A stretch of DNA of 64,000 bases from GCA-2862585 sp965277895. Lineage in GTDB: Bacteria > Bacteroidota > Bacteroidia > Flavobacteriales > UBA7312. Location: assembly GCA_965277895.1 (NCBI GenBank), contig CBDIDR010000001.1, positions 558,001-622,000 on the forward strand. Reading direction: 5' to 3'. How positions within the stretch are numbered: position 1 is the stretch's first letter; each line of letters starts with the position of its first letter. The notes beneath the pieces were generated by a model. That model saw only the letters and a program-made list of their open reading frames with translations. It did no database searches and was not told the DNA's origin. The position numbers and the translations under genes were made by a program. Positions 27,450 through 36,838 of this stretch are shown here, piece after piece.

Positions 27450-28837
27450 CCCTTAAATTCCGCTTTGAAATTTGTGTAAAAATGTGGAATGGTTTCTATG
27501 CCTTTTAGATAATTGAAAATACCGTAATGTTCGTTTGGCGAATGTATGGCGTCACTATCTAAACCAAATCCCATAAGTATAGATTTTACACCGAGCTCTT
27601 GTTCAAATAAAGCTACGATAGGGATACTTCCTCCGCTTCTTACAGGTACAGGTTTTTTGCCATAGGTAGATTCCATTGCAGCACTTGCCGCCAAGTAAGC
27701 AGGGCTATCTGTTGGGGCAACGTATGGCTCACCTCCGTGGTGTGGACGCACTTCTACTGTAACGCTTTTTGGAGCAATACTCTTGAAGTGGTTTTCAAAT
27801 AACTTGGTGATTTCTTCGTCGGTCTGATTAGGGACTAAACGCATGGATATTTTTGCAAAGGCTTTGGATGCAATTACTGTTTTGGCACCTTCACCAGTAT
27901 AGCCTCCCCATATTCCATTAACGTCTAAGGTTGGGCGAATACCTGTTCGTTCCATAGTCGTAAAGCCTTCTTCACCATGAATATCGCTGAGGTCTAGGGC
28001 TTTTTTGTATTGGTCTAATGAGAATGGAGCACGTGCCATATCTTCTCGTTCTTGTGTAGATAATTCTAATACATTATCGTAGAATCCAGGTATAGAAATG
28101 TGATTGTTCTCATCCTTTAATGAGGCAATCATTTCACACAAAATATTAATAGGATTAGCTACAGCACCACCATACAAGCCAGAGTGTAAGTCTCTATTTG
28201 GACCTGTAACTTCTACTTCCACATAACTTAAACCCTTTAATCCAGTTGTTATAGAAGGGGTATCGTTGGCAATGATGCCAGTATCGGAAATGAGAATGGC
28301 ATCGCACTTCAAACGTTCTTTATTTGCTTTTACGAAGTCGCCCAAATTGTCTGAGCCTACTTCTTCCTCGCCCTCAATCATGAACTTTACGTTACAGGCT
28401 AATGAATTGGTTTCCATCATCAGTTCAAAGGCTTTGACGTGCATATACATTTGCCCTTTATCGTCACAAGCTCCTCTAGCAAATATTGCCCCATCAGGGT
28501 GAATGTCTGTTTTTTTAATCACTGGCTCAAAAGGACCGCTTTCCCATAATTCAAGAGGGTCTGCCGGTTGTACGTCATAGTGTCCATACACTAAAACGGT
28601 GGGTAGGCTAGGGTCAATAATCTTTTCACCATATACGATAGGGTATCCTGGTGTTGGACAGATTTCCACATTGTCAGCTCCCGCTTTTAGGAGGTGGCTT
28701 TCAACCGCTTTGGCACAGGCGTGTACATCATCGGCATAAGCTGGGTCGGCACTGATGGACGGAATGCGTAATAAGTCCATAAGCTCGTTAATAAATCGGT
28801 CTTTGTGTTCTGAAATGTAGTTGTTGATATGTTCCAT
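27446..28837 (-). CDS. M20-family metallodipeptidase
   Basis: The 463-residue protein has the zinc-site motifs VYGHYDVQPADP, ARGACDDKGQ, and EGEEEVGSDNL with the catalytic Glu pair, then a dimerisation domain and a final His in DAIHSPNEHYG. It hydrolyses dipeptides in the cytosol and resembles the ArgE/DapE/CNDP2 branch. There is no signal peptide. It sits 2 nt after gpmI in the same operon. Confidence 0.93.
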   Translation of the reverse strand: MEHINNYISEHKDRFINELMDLLRIPSISADPAYADDVHACAKAVESHLLKAGADNVEICPTPGYPIVYGEKIIDPSLPTVLVYGHYDVQPADPLELWESGPFEPVIKKTDIHPDGAIFARGACDDKGQMYMHVKAFELMMETNSLACNVKFMIEGEEEVGSDNLGDFVKANKERLKCDAILISDTGIIANDTPSITTGLKGLSYVEVEVTGPNRDLHSGLYGGAVANPINILCEMIASLKDENNHISIPGFYDNVLELSTQEREDMARAPFSLDQYKKALDLSDIHGEEGFTTMERTGIRPTLDVNGIWGGYTGEGAKTVIASKAFAKISMRLVPNQTDEEITKLFENHFKSIAPKSVTVEVRPHHGGEPYVAPTDSPAYLAASAAMESTYGKKPVPVRSGGSIPIVALFEQELGVKSILMGFGLDSDAIHSPNEHYGIFNYLKGIETIPHFYTNFKAEFKG

Positions 28838-28839
28838 AA

Positions 28840-30351
28840 TTATACTAATGTTTCTCCAGTCATTTCTTGGGGAATGGCTATTCCCATGAGGGTTAATATT
28901 GTTGGGGCAATGTCGCCCAATTTTCCTTTTTTAATGCTCGTGTGTTCGGTGTTGAGTAGAAAGCAAGGCACCGGATTTGTGGTGTGTGCTGTATTCGGAC
29001 TTCCATCCTCGTTGACTGCAAAGTCGGCGTTACCGTGGTCGGCAATGATGATAAAGGCGTAATCGTTTTTTAGGCCTGCTTCTACGACTTCTTTAGTGCA
29101 TTGGTCTACGGTTTCTACCGCTTTTATAATAGCATTATAATCGCCCGTATGCCCTACCATATCAGGGTTGGCGAAGTTTAAGCATACAAAATCTGCTGTG
29201 GCTTGTTCAAGCTCTGGAACTATTTTGGCAACGACTTCGTGGGCACTCATCTCTGGCTGCAAATCGTATGTTGCAACTTTAGGAGAGCTTGCCATAAGGC
29301 GTTTTTCACCTTCAAATTCAGCTTCTCTACCCCCTGAAAAGAAAAAGGTAACGTGAGGATATTTCTCGGTTTCTGCAATTCGTATTTGCTTTAATCCATT
29401 TTCGGCTACTACTTGCCCAAGAGTATTGTGTAGGTTATCTTTTTCAAAAATGACGTTTACGTCTTTAAAGTTTTTATCGTACATCGTCATGGTAGTATAA
29501 TGCAAGTTTAGAGTTTGCATACCATGCTCTGGCATATCTTTTTGAGTAAGAGCTGTAGTAATTTCTCGGCATCTATCGGTACGGAAATTGAAACAGATTA
29601 CAGCATCACCCTCTTTTATAGTAGCGATAGATTTGTCATTTTCTGTTAGGGTAATGGGCTTTATGAATTCGTCCGTTATACCATTATCGTAAGATGCTTG
29701 TATACTCTCACTAACCGTATTGAAGCATTGCCCTTCGCCCTTAACAAGTAGGTCGTAGGCTAGCTTTACGCGTTCCCATCTGTTGTCCCTGTCCATGGCA
29801 TAGTAGCGACCACATATTGAGGCTATCTTTGCTCCATGAAGGTTATTTTCTAATGCCTCTAAAAATCCTTTTCCACTTTTTGGATCAGTATCTCTACCGT
29901 CTGTAAAAGCGTGAACATAGACTTCTTTAACACCTGCTTTTTTGGCTAATCTGCACAATTCAAATAGATGAGATGAGTGAGAATGTATTCCACCATCAGA
30001 GACTAAGCCCATCAAGTGTAAAGGTTTGTTATTATCTATTGCGTATTTTAAAGAGGCTTGAAGTTGTGGCATATCTTCTAAAGTGTTTTCAGCACATGCC
30101 TTATTAATTTTGGCTAAGTCTTGGTAAACAATTCTGCCTGCTCCTATGTTTAGGTGTCCAACTTCAGAATTACCCATTTGTCCTTCAGGCAAACCAACAG
30201 CTAAACCATCCGTTTGCAATTCGGTATTCGGATAAGAGTGGTATAAAGAGTCTATAAATGGAGTGTTGGCATGGTGAATAGCATCAGATTTAGTTCGGTC
30301 ACCATGTCCCCATCCGTCCAAAATCATTAAAACCGTTTTCTTTCCTCGCAT
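28840..30351 (-). CDS. gpmI: 2,3-bisphosphoglycerate-independent phosphoglycerate mutase
   Basis: This 503-residue alkaline-phosphatase-superfamily enzyme interconverts 3- and 2-phosphoglycerate using two Mn ions. Visible motifs are MILDGWG at the N-terminus, the catalytic serine in GQMGNSEVGHLNIG, DGRDT, RYYAMDRDNRWER and the C-terminal ADHGNAD metal site. The length is typical. It heads a four-gene minus-strand operon. Confidence 0.96.
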   Translation of the reverse strand: MRGKKTVLMILDGWGHGDRTKSDAIHHANTPFIDSLYHSYPNTELQTDGLAVGLPEGQMGNSEVGHLNIGAGRIVYQDLAKINKACAENTLEDMPQLQASLKYAIDNNKPLHLMGLVSDGGIHSHSSHLFELCRLAKKAGVKEVYVHAFTDGRDTDPKSGKGFLEALENNLHGAKIASICGRYYAMDRDNRWERVKLAYDLLVKGEGQCFNTVSESIQASYDNGITDEFIKPITLTENDKSIATIKEGDAVICFNFRTDRCREITTALTQKDMPEHGMQTLNLHYTTMTMYDKNFKDVNVIFEKDNLHNTLGQVVAENGLKQIRIAETEKYPHVTFFFSGGREAEFEGEKRLMASSPKVATYDLQPEMSAHEVVAKIVPELEQATADFVCLNFANPDMVGHTGDYNAIIKAVETVDQCTKEVVEAGLKNDYAFIIIADHGNADFAVNEDGSPNTAHTTNPVPCFLLNTEHTSIKKGKLGDIAPTILTLMGIAIPQEMTGETLV

Positions 30352-30358
30352 AGTGCTA

Positions 30359-30366
30359 CAAAGATA
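30359..30366 (-). promoter_or_regulatory. gpmI -7 box
   Basis: On the minus strand TATCTTTG fits TAnnTTTG and ends 7 nt before the gpmI ATG. Confidence 0.5.
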
Positions 30367-30418
30367 ATTTCTTTATTGGCAAATAGCTAAAACTATTTAA
30401 GCAATGCACTGACTATAA

Positions 30419-30799
30419 TTAGGGGTAGTATAATTTGTCCAATTCAGTCATTTTTTGAATTGGAAGGGAATGATTTTTTTCAAATAGTTGATAATTAATA
30501 AGAGCATCGATAGAGTCTGTTTGTTGCTTTTCTTTGCTTTTATAAGCATTGATTTTCAGAGTGTCACCCTTTTCAAATTCTTGAGGATTTACGTTGAATC
30601 TTAAAACCGTATTGTGGGCGTAAATCCCATTGATTTTAAAATTGGTATGACGTTCTGGAGCAACTAATGTGAATGTATAATTAGTACCTGAACCTGTTTC
30701 TTTTCTTCCGCCTACCCAATGTTGATAAGATGAGGATACTAAAAACTCCTGAGGGGTACAGCTCAGAAGCATAATACATATTAATAAGTAGTTTTTCAT
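30419..30799 (-). CDS. Predicted small lipoprotein
   Basis: The 126-residue protein has a lipoprotein signal with lipobox LLSC (Cys at 14) and a soluble part predicted to be mostly beta strand. I do not recognise a family. It stands alone between gpmI and the divergent porin gene and has its own -7 box 4 nt before the ATG. Confidence 0.65.
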   Translation of the reverse strand: MKNYLLICIMLLSCTPQEFLVSSSYQHWVGGRKETGSGTNYTFTLVAPERHTNFKINGIYAHNTVLRFNVNPQEFEKGDTLKINAYKSKEKQQTDSIDALINYQLFEKNHSLPIQKMTELDKLYYP

Positions 30800-30803
30800 A
30801 CTT

Positions 30804-30811
30804 CAAAATTA
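30804..30811 (-). promoter_or_regulatory. -7 box of the small lipoprotein gene
   Basis: Minus-strand TAATTTTG fits TAnnTTTG and ends 4 nt before the ATG at 30799. Confidence 0.4.
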
Positions 30812-30885
30812 ACGTAATTATCAGAGGAAAAAAAATAATTCAAAAAAACCTTATTTAAAATTAGTCTAAATAAAAATAAACGTTA

Positions 30886-30893
30886 TATATTTG
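30886..30893 (+). promoter_or_regulatory. -7 box of the porin gene
   Basis: TATATTTG fits TAnnTTTG, 27 nt before the ATG at 30921. Confidence 0.5.
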
Positions 30894-30920
30894 CAGAAAC
30901 AAATTTCAAACTAAATAACA

Positions 30921-32051
30921 ATGAAAATAAAATTACAATTAATAACGGTGTTAACTCTTGGGTTTTCGATTTCATTATTTGCTCAAAATACTGCAGAAAA
31001 TATTTTGGGTTCTGATGATAAGTTAATTATAGGAGGTTACGGTCAAATTGATGGAAACTTCAATTTAGATGACGATAATAAAATGAATTCAAATGGTAAA
31101 CTTGATGTTCACCGTTTAGTTACATTTTTAGGCTATAAATTCAGTGACAAAGTAACTTTTGTTTCTGAAATTGAATATGAACATATTGTTGAGCTATATG
31201 TTGAGCAAGCTTTTTTAGACTATAAAATCAAAGATAATATGAGTTTACAAGCTGGTTTGATGTTAATTCCAATGGGTATTCAAAATTTATACCATGAGCC
31301 ACCAACATTCAATGGTGTTGAGAGAACAAATGTAGACAAGTATATCGTGCCAACTACTTGGAGAGAGATTGGTGTAGGTTTAAGTGGACGTTTGGATGAG
31401 CAATCCTTGAATTATCAGTTGATGGTAGTAAATGGTCCTTTAGGCTATGACAATGGGGTAGCTAAATTTTCTGGAAGTAAAGGGATTAGAAGTGGTCGTC
31501 AGAAAGGTGCTGAGGCCATAGTTTCTGATTTTGACTTTGCTGGTAGAGTATCTTACTATGGAATGTTAGGATGGAACTTTGGAGCTTCTTTCTATCAAGG
31601 TAATTCTGAGACAACTGATTTTGAAGCTGATTCAACTCAAGTAGGAATGACGATGATGGGTATTGATGCTCGTTATAATAGTGGTGCATTTCAGGCTAGA
31701 GGTCAGTATACTTTTGCTGACTTAGAAAATACAGCTGAGTATAATGCTAAAACCTCTAGTGATGTAGGGTCTAAATTATTGGGGTATTATATTGAGGCAG
31801 GTTATAATCTTTTAGAAGGTAAGTCAGAAAATGAGTTAGTCGCATTTGCTCGATATGAGAACTACAATACTCATGAAGAGACAGATGGTTTTGATGCTAA
31901 TCTTGCTTACGATAGAACAGATAAGACTTTTGGACTTACGTATAAACTAAATCAAGGAGCAGCCTTTAAAGCGGATTACCAACTAAAGAGTAATGAAGCT
32001 TCTCCAGAAGAAACAAAACACTTTAACCTTGGCGTTGCCGTATGGTTCTAA
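30921..32051 (+). CDS. Outer-membrane porin (OprO/OprP- or FmdC-like)
   Basis: This 376-residue protein has a signal peptide (about 1-21, ending LFAQ) and an antiparallel beta barrel ending in VAVWF, whose terminal Phe is the outer-membrane assembly signal. Segments such as DVHRLVTFLGYKFSDKVTFVSEIEYEH and MSLQAGLMLIPMGIQNLYHEP are typical of phosphate-selective-porin-like proteins of Bacteroidota. The substrate is unknown. Two small envelope genes follow and may work with it. Confidence 0.82.
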   Translation: MKIKLQLITVLTLGFSISLFAQNTAENILGSDDKLIIGGYGQIDGNFNLDDDNKMNSNGKLDVHRLVTFLGYKFSDKVTFVSEIEYEHIVELYVEQAFLDYKIKDNMSLQAGLMLIPMGIQNLYHEPPTFNGVERTNVDKYIVPTTWREIGVGLSGRLDEQSLNYQLMVVNGPLGYDNGVAKFSGSKGIRSGRQKGAEAIVSDFDFAGRVSYYGMLGWNFGASFYQGNSETTDFEADSTQVGMTMMGIDARYNSGAFQARGQYTFADLENTAEYNAKTSSDVGSKLLGYYIEAGYNLLEGKSENELVAFARYENYNTHEETDGFDANLAYDRTDKTFGLTYKLNQGAAFKADYQLKSNEASPEETKHFNLGVAVWF

Positions 32052-32062
32052 TCTTTTAAAAA

Positions 32063-32584
32063 TTGGTTAATAACAAAGTTTATAAAAAGACGGTAAAAGT
32101 GAATAGAGTATTTCCTGCCTTTTGGTTGGGAATACTCTTTTTCTGCTTTATACCAATTTCATCATATTGTCAATGGCAACCCTCTGCAAAAACATTAGCT
32201 AAGGCGGAGAGTACTCTTGAACAATATTTTGATATGGATTATAGTAAATCCGCTATTGATATTAGTTCTAACTACTATCAACTTATGTCCTCTGACAGCA
32301 TAATAGGTTTTGCTTGTATTCAACAAGCACCAAGCAAACACGATATGTTTGATTTCATGGCTATATATTCATCCGAAATGGAGTTACTGAAACTCCGTAT
32401 ATTGACCTACAGAGAAAATTACGGAGGAGAAATTGCCAATAAACGTTGGTTAAAGCAGTTTCTTAGTCGAGAGGTGAATGATGTTCAAGCTATCTCTGGA
32501 GCAACAATTTCTGTTGAGTCTATGAAAATGGCCGTATATTCGCTGACTCAAAAAATGAGAAATTGGCAAAGTAGCCAACTTTAA
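32063..32584 (+). CDS. Exported FMN-binding-domain protein
   Basis: The protein (173 residues from TTG at 32063, or 161 from GTG at 32099) has a hydrophobic export signal (FWLGILFFCFIPISSYC) and a C-terminal FMN_bind motif, DVQAISGATISVESM. In NqrC, RnfG and related proteins the threonine of S/T-GAT is covalently linked to FMN by ApbE. It therefore probably carries a flavin outside the cytoplasm. It follows the porin by 11 nt and precedes a 4-helix membrane protein by 9 nt. Confidence 0.78.
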   Translation: MVNNKVYKKTVKVNRVFPAFWLGILFFCFIPISSYCQWQPSAKTLAKAESTLEQYFDMDYSKSAIDISSNYYQLMSSDSIIGFACIQQAPSKHDMFDFMAIYSSEMELLKLRILTYRENYGGEIANKRWLKQFLSREVNDVQAISGATISVESMKMAVYSLTQKMRNWQSSQL

Positions 32585-32593
32585 CAGAACATA

Positions 32594-33079
32594 ATGGATT
32601 TAAAACTTCATCAATTACCAAAGCCTTTAAGATTGTCATTATCGGTTTTTCTATTGGCACTTGCTTTCGGTTATTTTTCAGGACTGGATATGCTGAAGCA
32701 TACCACTGATTTTAAGGCAGAGGGGATACAAGAAAATGTATTGGGAAATGAATTTGATGAAGAGGCAGATGAGCTACATTTTAAAATGTCTGAGCGTGAA
32801 CTTCACGGGATTATTCACAGTCATGTCATAACTCTTTCCATCTTATTTGTTATCCTTTCTGTAATGGTGTATTTCACTACTTTACCCTCTTTTTTGAAGA
32901 CTATTTTGATGATTGAGCCTACACTTTCTTTGATAGTCACTTTTGGTGGTCTATGGATGATGTGGCATGGCATTACTTGGGTGAAATATCTTATAATGAT
33001 TTCAGGGATATTAATGCACCTATCTATAGTGTGTATTGTTCTGGTATTATTAAAGGAGCTTTTGCTGACGAAAAACTAG
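32594..33079 (+). CDS. Four-helix membrane protein of unknown function
   Basis: This 161-residue protein has four hydrophobic helices (about 15-30, 76-93, 100-118, 128-152). A hydrophilic loop after the first carries HTTDF and an acidic stretch, and histidines lie at or near the helices (HGIIHSHVITLS, MMWHGITW, MHLSIV). Paired histidines could hold haem, but no recognised haem motif is present. Coupling to the FMN protein upstream suggests electron transfer. Its last 4 nt overlap the convergent crtZ. Confidence 0.6.
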   Translation: MDLKLHQLPKPLRLSLSVFLLALAFGYFSGLDMLKHTTDFKAEGIQENVLGNEFDEEADELHFKMSERELHGIIHSHVITLSILFVILSVMVYFTTLPSFLKTILMIEPTLSLIVTFGGLWMMWHGITWVKYLIMISGILMHLSIVCIVLVLLKELLLTKN

Positions 33080-33516
33080 CTAAGTTTTAGATACTTTAAA
33101 GGAACAATAAGCATCCCAAAACACGTCCCATCTTCTTTATTTAAATTTTTGTGATGAATTTTATGAGCTCGTCTTATGGCTTTAAGGTAGTTTGATTTGG
33201 TATTGCGAAACAGTTTAATTCTTTGATGAATAAATATTTCATGAATAATGAAATAGGCAAAGCCGTACAAGGTAATTCCAAATCCTATGTAGAAAAATAA
33301 AGGTGATCCAAATACGATTAATGTTGAGCCAGGTATAGCGAAAATTAAGAAGAAAGCATCGTTGTTTTCAAATATTCTAGTCTTATCTACCTGATGATGG
33401 TCTTTGTGTAAACTCCATAAAAAGCCATGCATAACGTATTTGTGTGTAGCCCAAGCTACAAATTCCATTACCCAAAACGTCACGAATATTACCAGAAGAC
33501 CTGTTATCAAACTCAT
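33076..33516 (-). CDS. crtZ: Beta-carotene 3-hydroxylase
   Basis: The 146-residue membrane di-iron hydroxylase has the four histidine clusters of the fatty-acid-hydroxylase superfamily: HKYVMHG, HKDHH, HEIFIHQR and HKIHHK. It adds a hydroxyl to C-3 of beta-ionone rings, giving zeaxanthin from beta-carotene or the ring hydroxyl of saproxanthin. It is the last gene of the crt operon, but a -7 box overlapping the idi stop gives it a possible promoter of its own. Confidence 0.93.
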   Translation of the reverse strand: MSLITGLLVIFVTFWVMEFVAWATHKYVMHGFLWSLHKDHHQVDKTRIFENNDAFFLIFAIPGSTLIVFGSPLFFYIGFGITLYGFAYFIIHEIFIHQRIKLFRNTKSNYLKAIRRAHKIHHKNLNKEDGTCFGMLIVPLKYLKLS

Positions 33517-33520
33517 AGTA

Positions 33521-33528
33521 CAAAATTA
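33521..33528 (-). promoter_or_regulatory. Internal -7 box for crtZ
   Basis: Minus-strand TAATTTTG fits TAnnTTTG, overlaps the idi stop codon and ends 4 nt before the crtZ ATG. Confidence 0.4.
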
Positions 33529-34065
33529 AGCAATTAGTGCATTTTTTTGAAGGTAATATTGGCTTTCTAATACTTTATTTAGACATATTTTAAACCAAGG
33601 TGTAAATTGTTCAGGCGTGTCTTCAATTTCTTTCAAGAGCTGCTCAGAATAAATGTATCTGTAGTCACAAACTTCTGATGGATTAAACATGGGCTTGTCG
33701 TCAGAAAATCCGATGAAAACATGGTCTAATTCATTTTCGATTAGTCCGTTTTCAAAACTTGCCTTGTACAAGAAACTAAATGAAAAATATAAATCACAAG
33801 AGATTCCCATTTCTTCTTTAAGACGACGCTCGGCAGCCTGCTTTGTGAATTCATTAGCTCTTGGATGACTACACGCACTATTGCTCCATAATCCAGGAGT
33901 ATGGTATTTGTGCAATGCTCTTTTTTGGAGAAGCATTTCTCCGTTTGAATTGAAGATAAAGATAGATATAGCTCTATGCAAAAGCCCTTTTTGATGAGCT
34001 TCTAGCTTGTTCATTTTACCTATTGGATTGTCTTTGGTATCTACAAGAATGACTTGTTCTTCCAT
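33526..34065 (-). CDS. idi: Isopentenyl-diphosphate delta-isomerase (type I)
   Basis: The 179-residue NUDIX-fold enzyme interconverts IPP and DMAPP, the precursors of carotenoids. It contains the catalytic cysteine region WSNSACSHPRANE and the Glu-rich box AAERRLKEEMGI. The location inside a carotenoid operon indicates a dedicated precursor supply. It is 2 nt from the upstream small gene. Confidence 0.95.
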   Translation of the reverse strand: MEEQVILVDTKDNPIGKMNKLEAHQKGLLHRAISIFIFNSNGEMLLQKRALHKYHTPGLWSNSACSHPRANEFTKQAAERRLKEEMGISCDLYFSFSFLYKASFENGLIENELDHVFIGFSDDKPMFNPSEVCDYRYIYSEQLLKEIEDTPEQFTPWFKICLNKVLESQYYLQKNALIA

Positions 34066-34067
34066 AA

Positions 34068-34526
34068 TTATAACGCATTAAAAATTGGGTTAATAAATGA
34101 TTTCAATTCAACATTTGATTCTAGTTGACTAGTAATAAATAAACTGTCAGATTCTAAATCTTCATTGTAATTGAGAAATTTAGGTGTGTTTATTTGCACA
34201 CAATACCTGAGGAAACGTAGTTCAAGGTTATTAGGGTCTGAGCTAATGGCTTTCTCAAGCATTTCTTTCCCAGCATTGAATTCTGAATATTTAAATAGAG
34301 GGTTAAGAGCAAATTTGCTGATGAGCATTTTTGAAATAGCATGATATGAATATGCTAGAATATTTTCTTCTAAGATGCTCTCTTCAGTGAGTTTGAAAAG
34401 TTTTTGACATTCTACTTCGTTGTTTGAAGCTTCTATATAGAGCTTGCGTAGTTCATTGTAATCGAAGTCACTTGCTTGAACTAATTGAAGGTTAAATGTT
34501 AAAAGAAAAAGGAGTGCAATCCTCAT
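34068..34526 (-). CDS. Exported helical protein of unknown function in the crt operon
   Basis: This 152-residue protein has a signal peptide (about 1-18, ending VQAS) and helices that look like one or two TPR-type repeats (ILAYSYHAISKMLISKFAL, GKEMLEKAISSDPNNLELRFLRYCVQ). I cannot name it. It overlaps crtB by 4 nt and lies 2 nt before idi, so it is made with the carotenoid enzymes. Confidence 0.65.
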   Translation of the reverse strand: MRIALLFLLTFNLQLVQASDFDYNELRKLYIEASNNEVECQKLFKLTEESILEENILAYSYHAISKMLISKFALNPLFKYSEFNAGKEMLEKAISSDPNNLELRFLRYCVQINTPKFLNYNEDLESDSLFITSQLESNVELKSFINPIFNAL

Positions 34527-35362
34527 ATAAGGTTGAGTTGATTTTTGACCATTGATTGAACCATCAACGCAAGTTTATCTGTATTTGGAATACGTATGCG
34601 TTCTTCCATTACTCTTGAAGATGGCAAGGATTTAATTTTTCTGAAAAGATTGTAGTAATAAATGTAAGCTAAGTACACTCCACCTCTTGAGCTAAAAGGT
34701 AAATTTTTGATACCTTCTAAAGCATCATCAAAATCTTCTTCAATATCATTTTCAATTTTGATTTTATCTTCTTCGGAAAACTCGACCATATTTACTCCTG
34801 GAAAGTAAGTTCTTCCTAAGTATGAAAAGTCACTGTTGGCATCTCTTAAAAAGTTGACTTTTTGAAAAGCAGAACCTAGGCTCATAGCCGCAGGCTTTAA
34901 GCTTTCATATTGCTCTTGATTTCCATTTACGAATACTTTTAGACACATCAGTCCAACTACCTCGGCAGAGCCTAAGATGTACTTGTTGTATTTATCGGTA
35001 TCATAGCTTTGCTCTTCATCAAGGTCCATTTCCATACTATCCAAAAATGTATTGATGAGGTTCCATTCAATTTGATAGTCATTTACTACTTTCTGAAAGC
35101 TGTTAAGAATAGGGTTAAGGCTAATTTTGGACTCAATTGCCTCAATAGTATCTTCTTTAAACTTATGAAATAGACGGTGCTTGTCGTAATCATGGAAAGT
35201 GTCAACTATTTCATCAGCAAAACGGACGAAGCCGTAAATACCATAAATAGGAGCGTGTAGTTTCTTGTCTAGTGCTTTAATGCCAAAGCTAAAGCTTGTG
35301 CTGTAAGCGATAGTTGTCATCTTGCTGCACTTAGCGGAAACGGAATCGAATAGATGCTTCAT
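34523..35362 (-). CDS. crtB: Phytoene synthase
   Basis: This 279-residue all-helical prenyl synthase condenses two GGPP into phytoene. The first Asp-rich motif is FVRFADEIVDTF and the second is NFLRDANSDF, followed by RTYFP, in the order and spacing of the family. It overlaps crtI by 4 nt. The GGPP synthase gene is not in the window. Confidence 0.95.
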   Translation of the reverse strand: MKHLFDSVSAKCSKMTTIAYSTSFSFGIKALDKKLHAPIYGIYGFVRFADEIVDTFHDYDKHRLFHKFKEDTIEAIESKISLNPILNSFQKVVNDYQIEWNLINTFLDSMEMDLDEEQSYDTDKYNKYILGSAEVVGLMCLKVFVNGNQEQYESLKPAAMSLGSAFQKVNFLRDANSDFSYLGRTYFPGVNMVEFSEEDKIKIENDIEEDFDDALEGIKNLPFSSRGGVYLAYIYYYNLFRKIKSLPSSRVMEERIRIPNTDKLALMVQSMVKNQLNLI

Positions 35363-36837
35363 AATGTCATGAGATTAGATTCTACAATGTGTTTGGCAAC
35401 CACTTGACCGGAAATAATTGATGGAGGAACTCCAGGGCCCGGAACAGTTAGCTGGCCTGTGTAGAACAGATTATTAATTTTCTTGTTAATGATTTTAGGT
35501 TTAAGATTTGCTGTTTGAAGTAATGTGTTGGCAAGTCCGTATGCATTGCCTTTGTAGGCGTTGTAGTCTTGTACAAAGTCGTTGACACAATAACTTCTCT
35601 TGTATTCTATGTGTTCTTTTATGCTTTGACCAGTGTATTTTTCAAGTCTTTTTAGCATTATTTCAAAATAGTGTTCTCTCATTTTGTCAGTATCCTCAAG
35701 TCCTGGAGCTATGGGCATCAAAAAGAAAATATTTTCTTTGCCTTCAGGGGCAACATGAGGGTCTGATTTTGAAGGGCAGCAGACATAAAATAGTGGTTTT
35801 TCAGGCCACTGTGGATCACTGTAAATTTCATCGGTATGTTGCTCAATATCTTCATCGAAGAAAAGATTGTGATGAATGAGTTTATCCAATTTTTTATCTA
35901 CACCAACATAGAATAATAGGCTAGATGGCGAAAAAGTCCTCTTTTCCCAATAGGCATCATTATAGTTGCGGTATTTTGGTGGCAAGAGTTTGCTATCAAC
36001 ATGATTGTAGTCTGCAGAGCCTACTACAATATCGGTATCATAAATACCTTTGGTTGTTTGTATGGACTGAATATTTTTACCTTCTATATTTACCGATTCT
36101 ACAGCTTCATCCGTTTGGAACTTTACGCCTTGCTCAAGACAAATCTCTTTGAAAGCGTCTATCACTTTACCGAAGCCACCCATTGGGTAGAAAGTACCTT
36201 TTTTGATTCCTGAATACGTCATTAGACTGTATAGTGCAGGGGTTTGGCTTGGTGCAGTACCAAGAAACAAAACAGGGAATTCTAGTAATGCTTTTAAATA
36301 GGGGTTTTTAAAATATTTTGCAACGTGTTTTCTGTAAGAGGTAAACACTTGTAACTTAAAAACATTAGTAAAAAGCTCTGGTTTGCAGATTTCCTTTAAG
36401 GATAGGCCAGGTTCATATACCAATTGGTTAATTCCAAAATCGTATTTGTATTCGGCTTCTCTCATGAAGGCCTCCAAATTTTTTGAAGAGCCTTCTTCAT
36501 AACTTTCAAACAGATCGCGAATGGATGACCAGTCGGCTGATAACTTAAGCGTTTTTTGATTTTCAAATATGATTTGAAAGCCAGGGTCAAGTTGTATTAA
36601 CTCAAAGTAGTCGCTTGCTTTTTTATCGAACTGATGAAAGAATTTATCAAACACATCTGCCATCCAGTACCAACTAGGACCCATATCAAAGGTGTAGCCT
36701 TGTGCTTGGAATTGACGAGCACGTCCACCAACTTCTTTATTTTTTTCGAAGACGGTAACGTCATGCCCTTCTTTTGCAAGAAAGGCGGCTGTGCTTAAGC
36801 CAGAAAACCCACTACCTATGACCGATACTTTTCCCAT
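35359..36837 (-). CDS. crtI: Phytoene desaturase
   Basis: The 492-residue FAD-dependent desaturase converts phytoene to lycopene. The N-terminal dinucleotide-binding motif is VIGSGFSGLSTAAFLAKEG followed by GGRARQF, and the C-terminus carries the bacterial signature of this family around FYTGQLTVPGPGVPPSIISGQV. It overlaps crtB by 4 nt and lies 1 nt after folE. A second, divergent member at 54730 is assigned as CrtD. Confidence 0.95.
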   Translation of the reverse strand: MGKVSVIGSGFSGLSTAAFLAKEGHDVTVFEKNKEVGGRARQFQAQGYTFDMGPSWYWMADVFDKFFHQFDKKASDYFELIQLDPGFQIIFENQKTLKLSADWSSIRDLFESYEEGSSKNLEAFMREAEYKYDFGINQLVYEPGLSLKEICKPELFTNVFKLQVFTSYRKHVAKYFKNPYLKALLEFPVLFLGTAPSQTPALYSLMTYSGIKKGTFYPMGGFGKVIDAFKEICLEQGVKFQTDEAVESVNIEGKNIQSIQTTKGIYDTDIVVGSADYNHVDSKLLPPKYRNYNDAYWEKRTFSPSSLLFYVGVDKKLDKLIHHNLFFDEDIEQHTDEIYSDPQWPEKPLFYVCCPSKSDPHVAPEGKENIFFLMPIAPGLEDTDKMREHYFEIMLKRLEKYTGQSIKEHIEYKRSYCVNDFVQDYNAYKGNAYGLANTLLQTANLKPKIINKKINNLFYTGQLTVPGPGVPPSIISGQVVAKHIVESNLMTL

Positions 36838-36838
36838 T

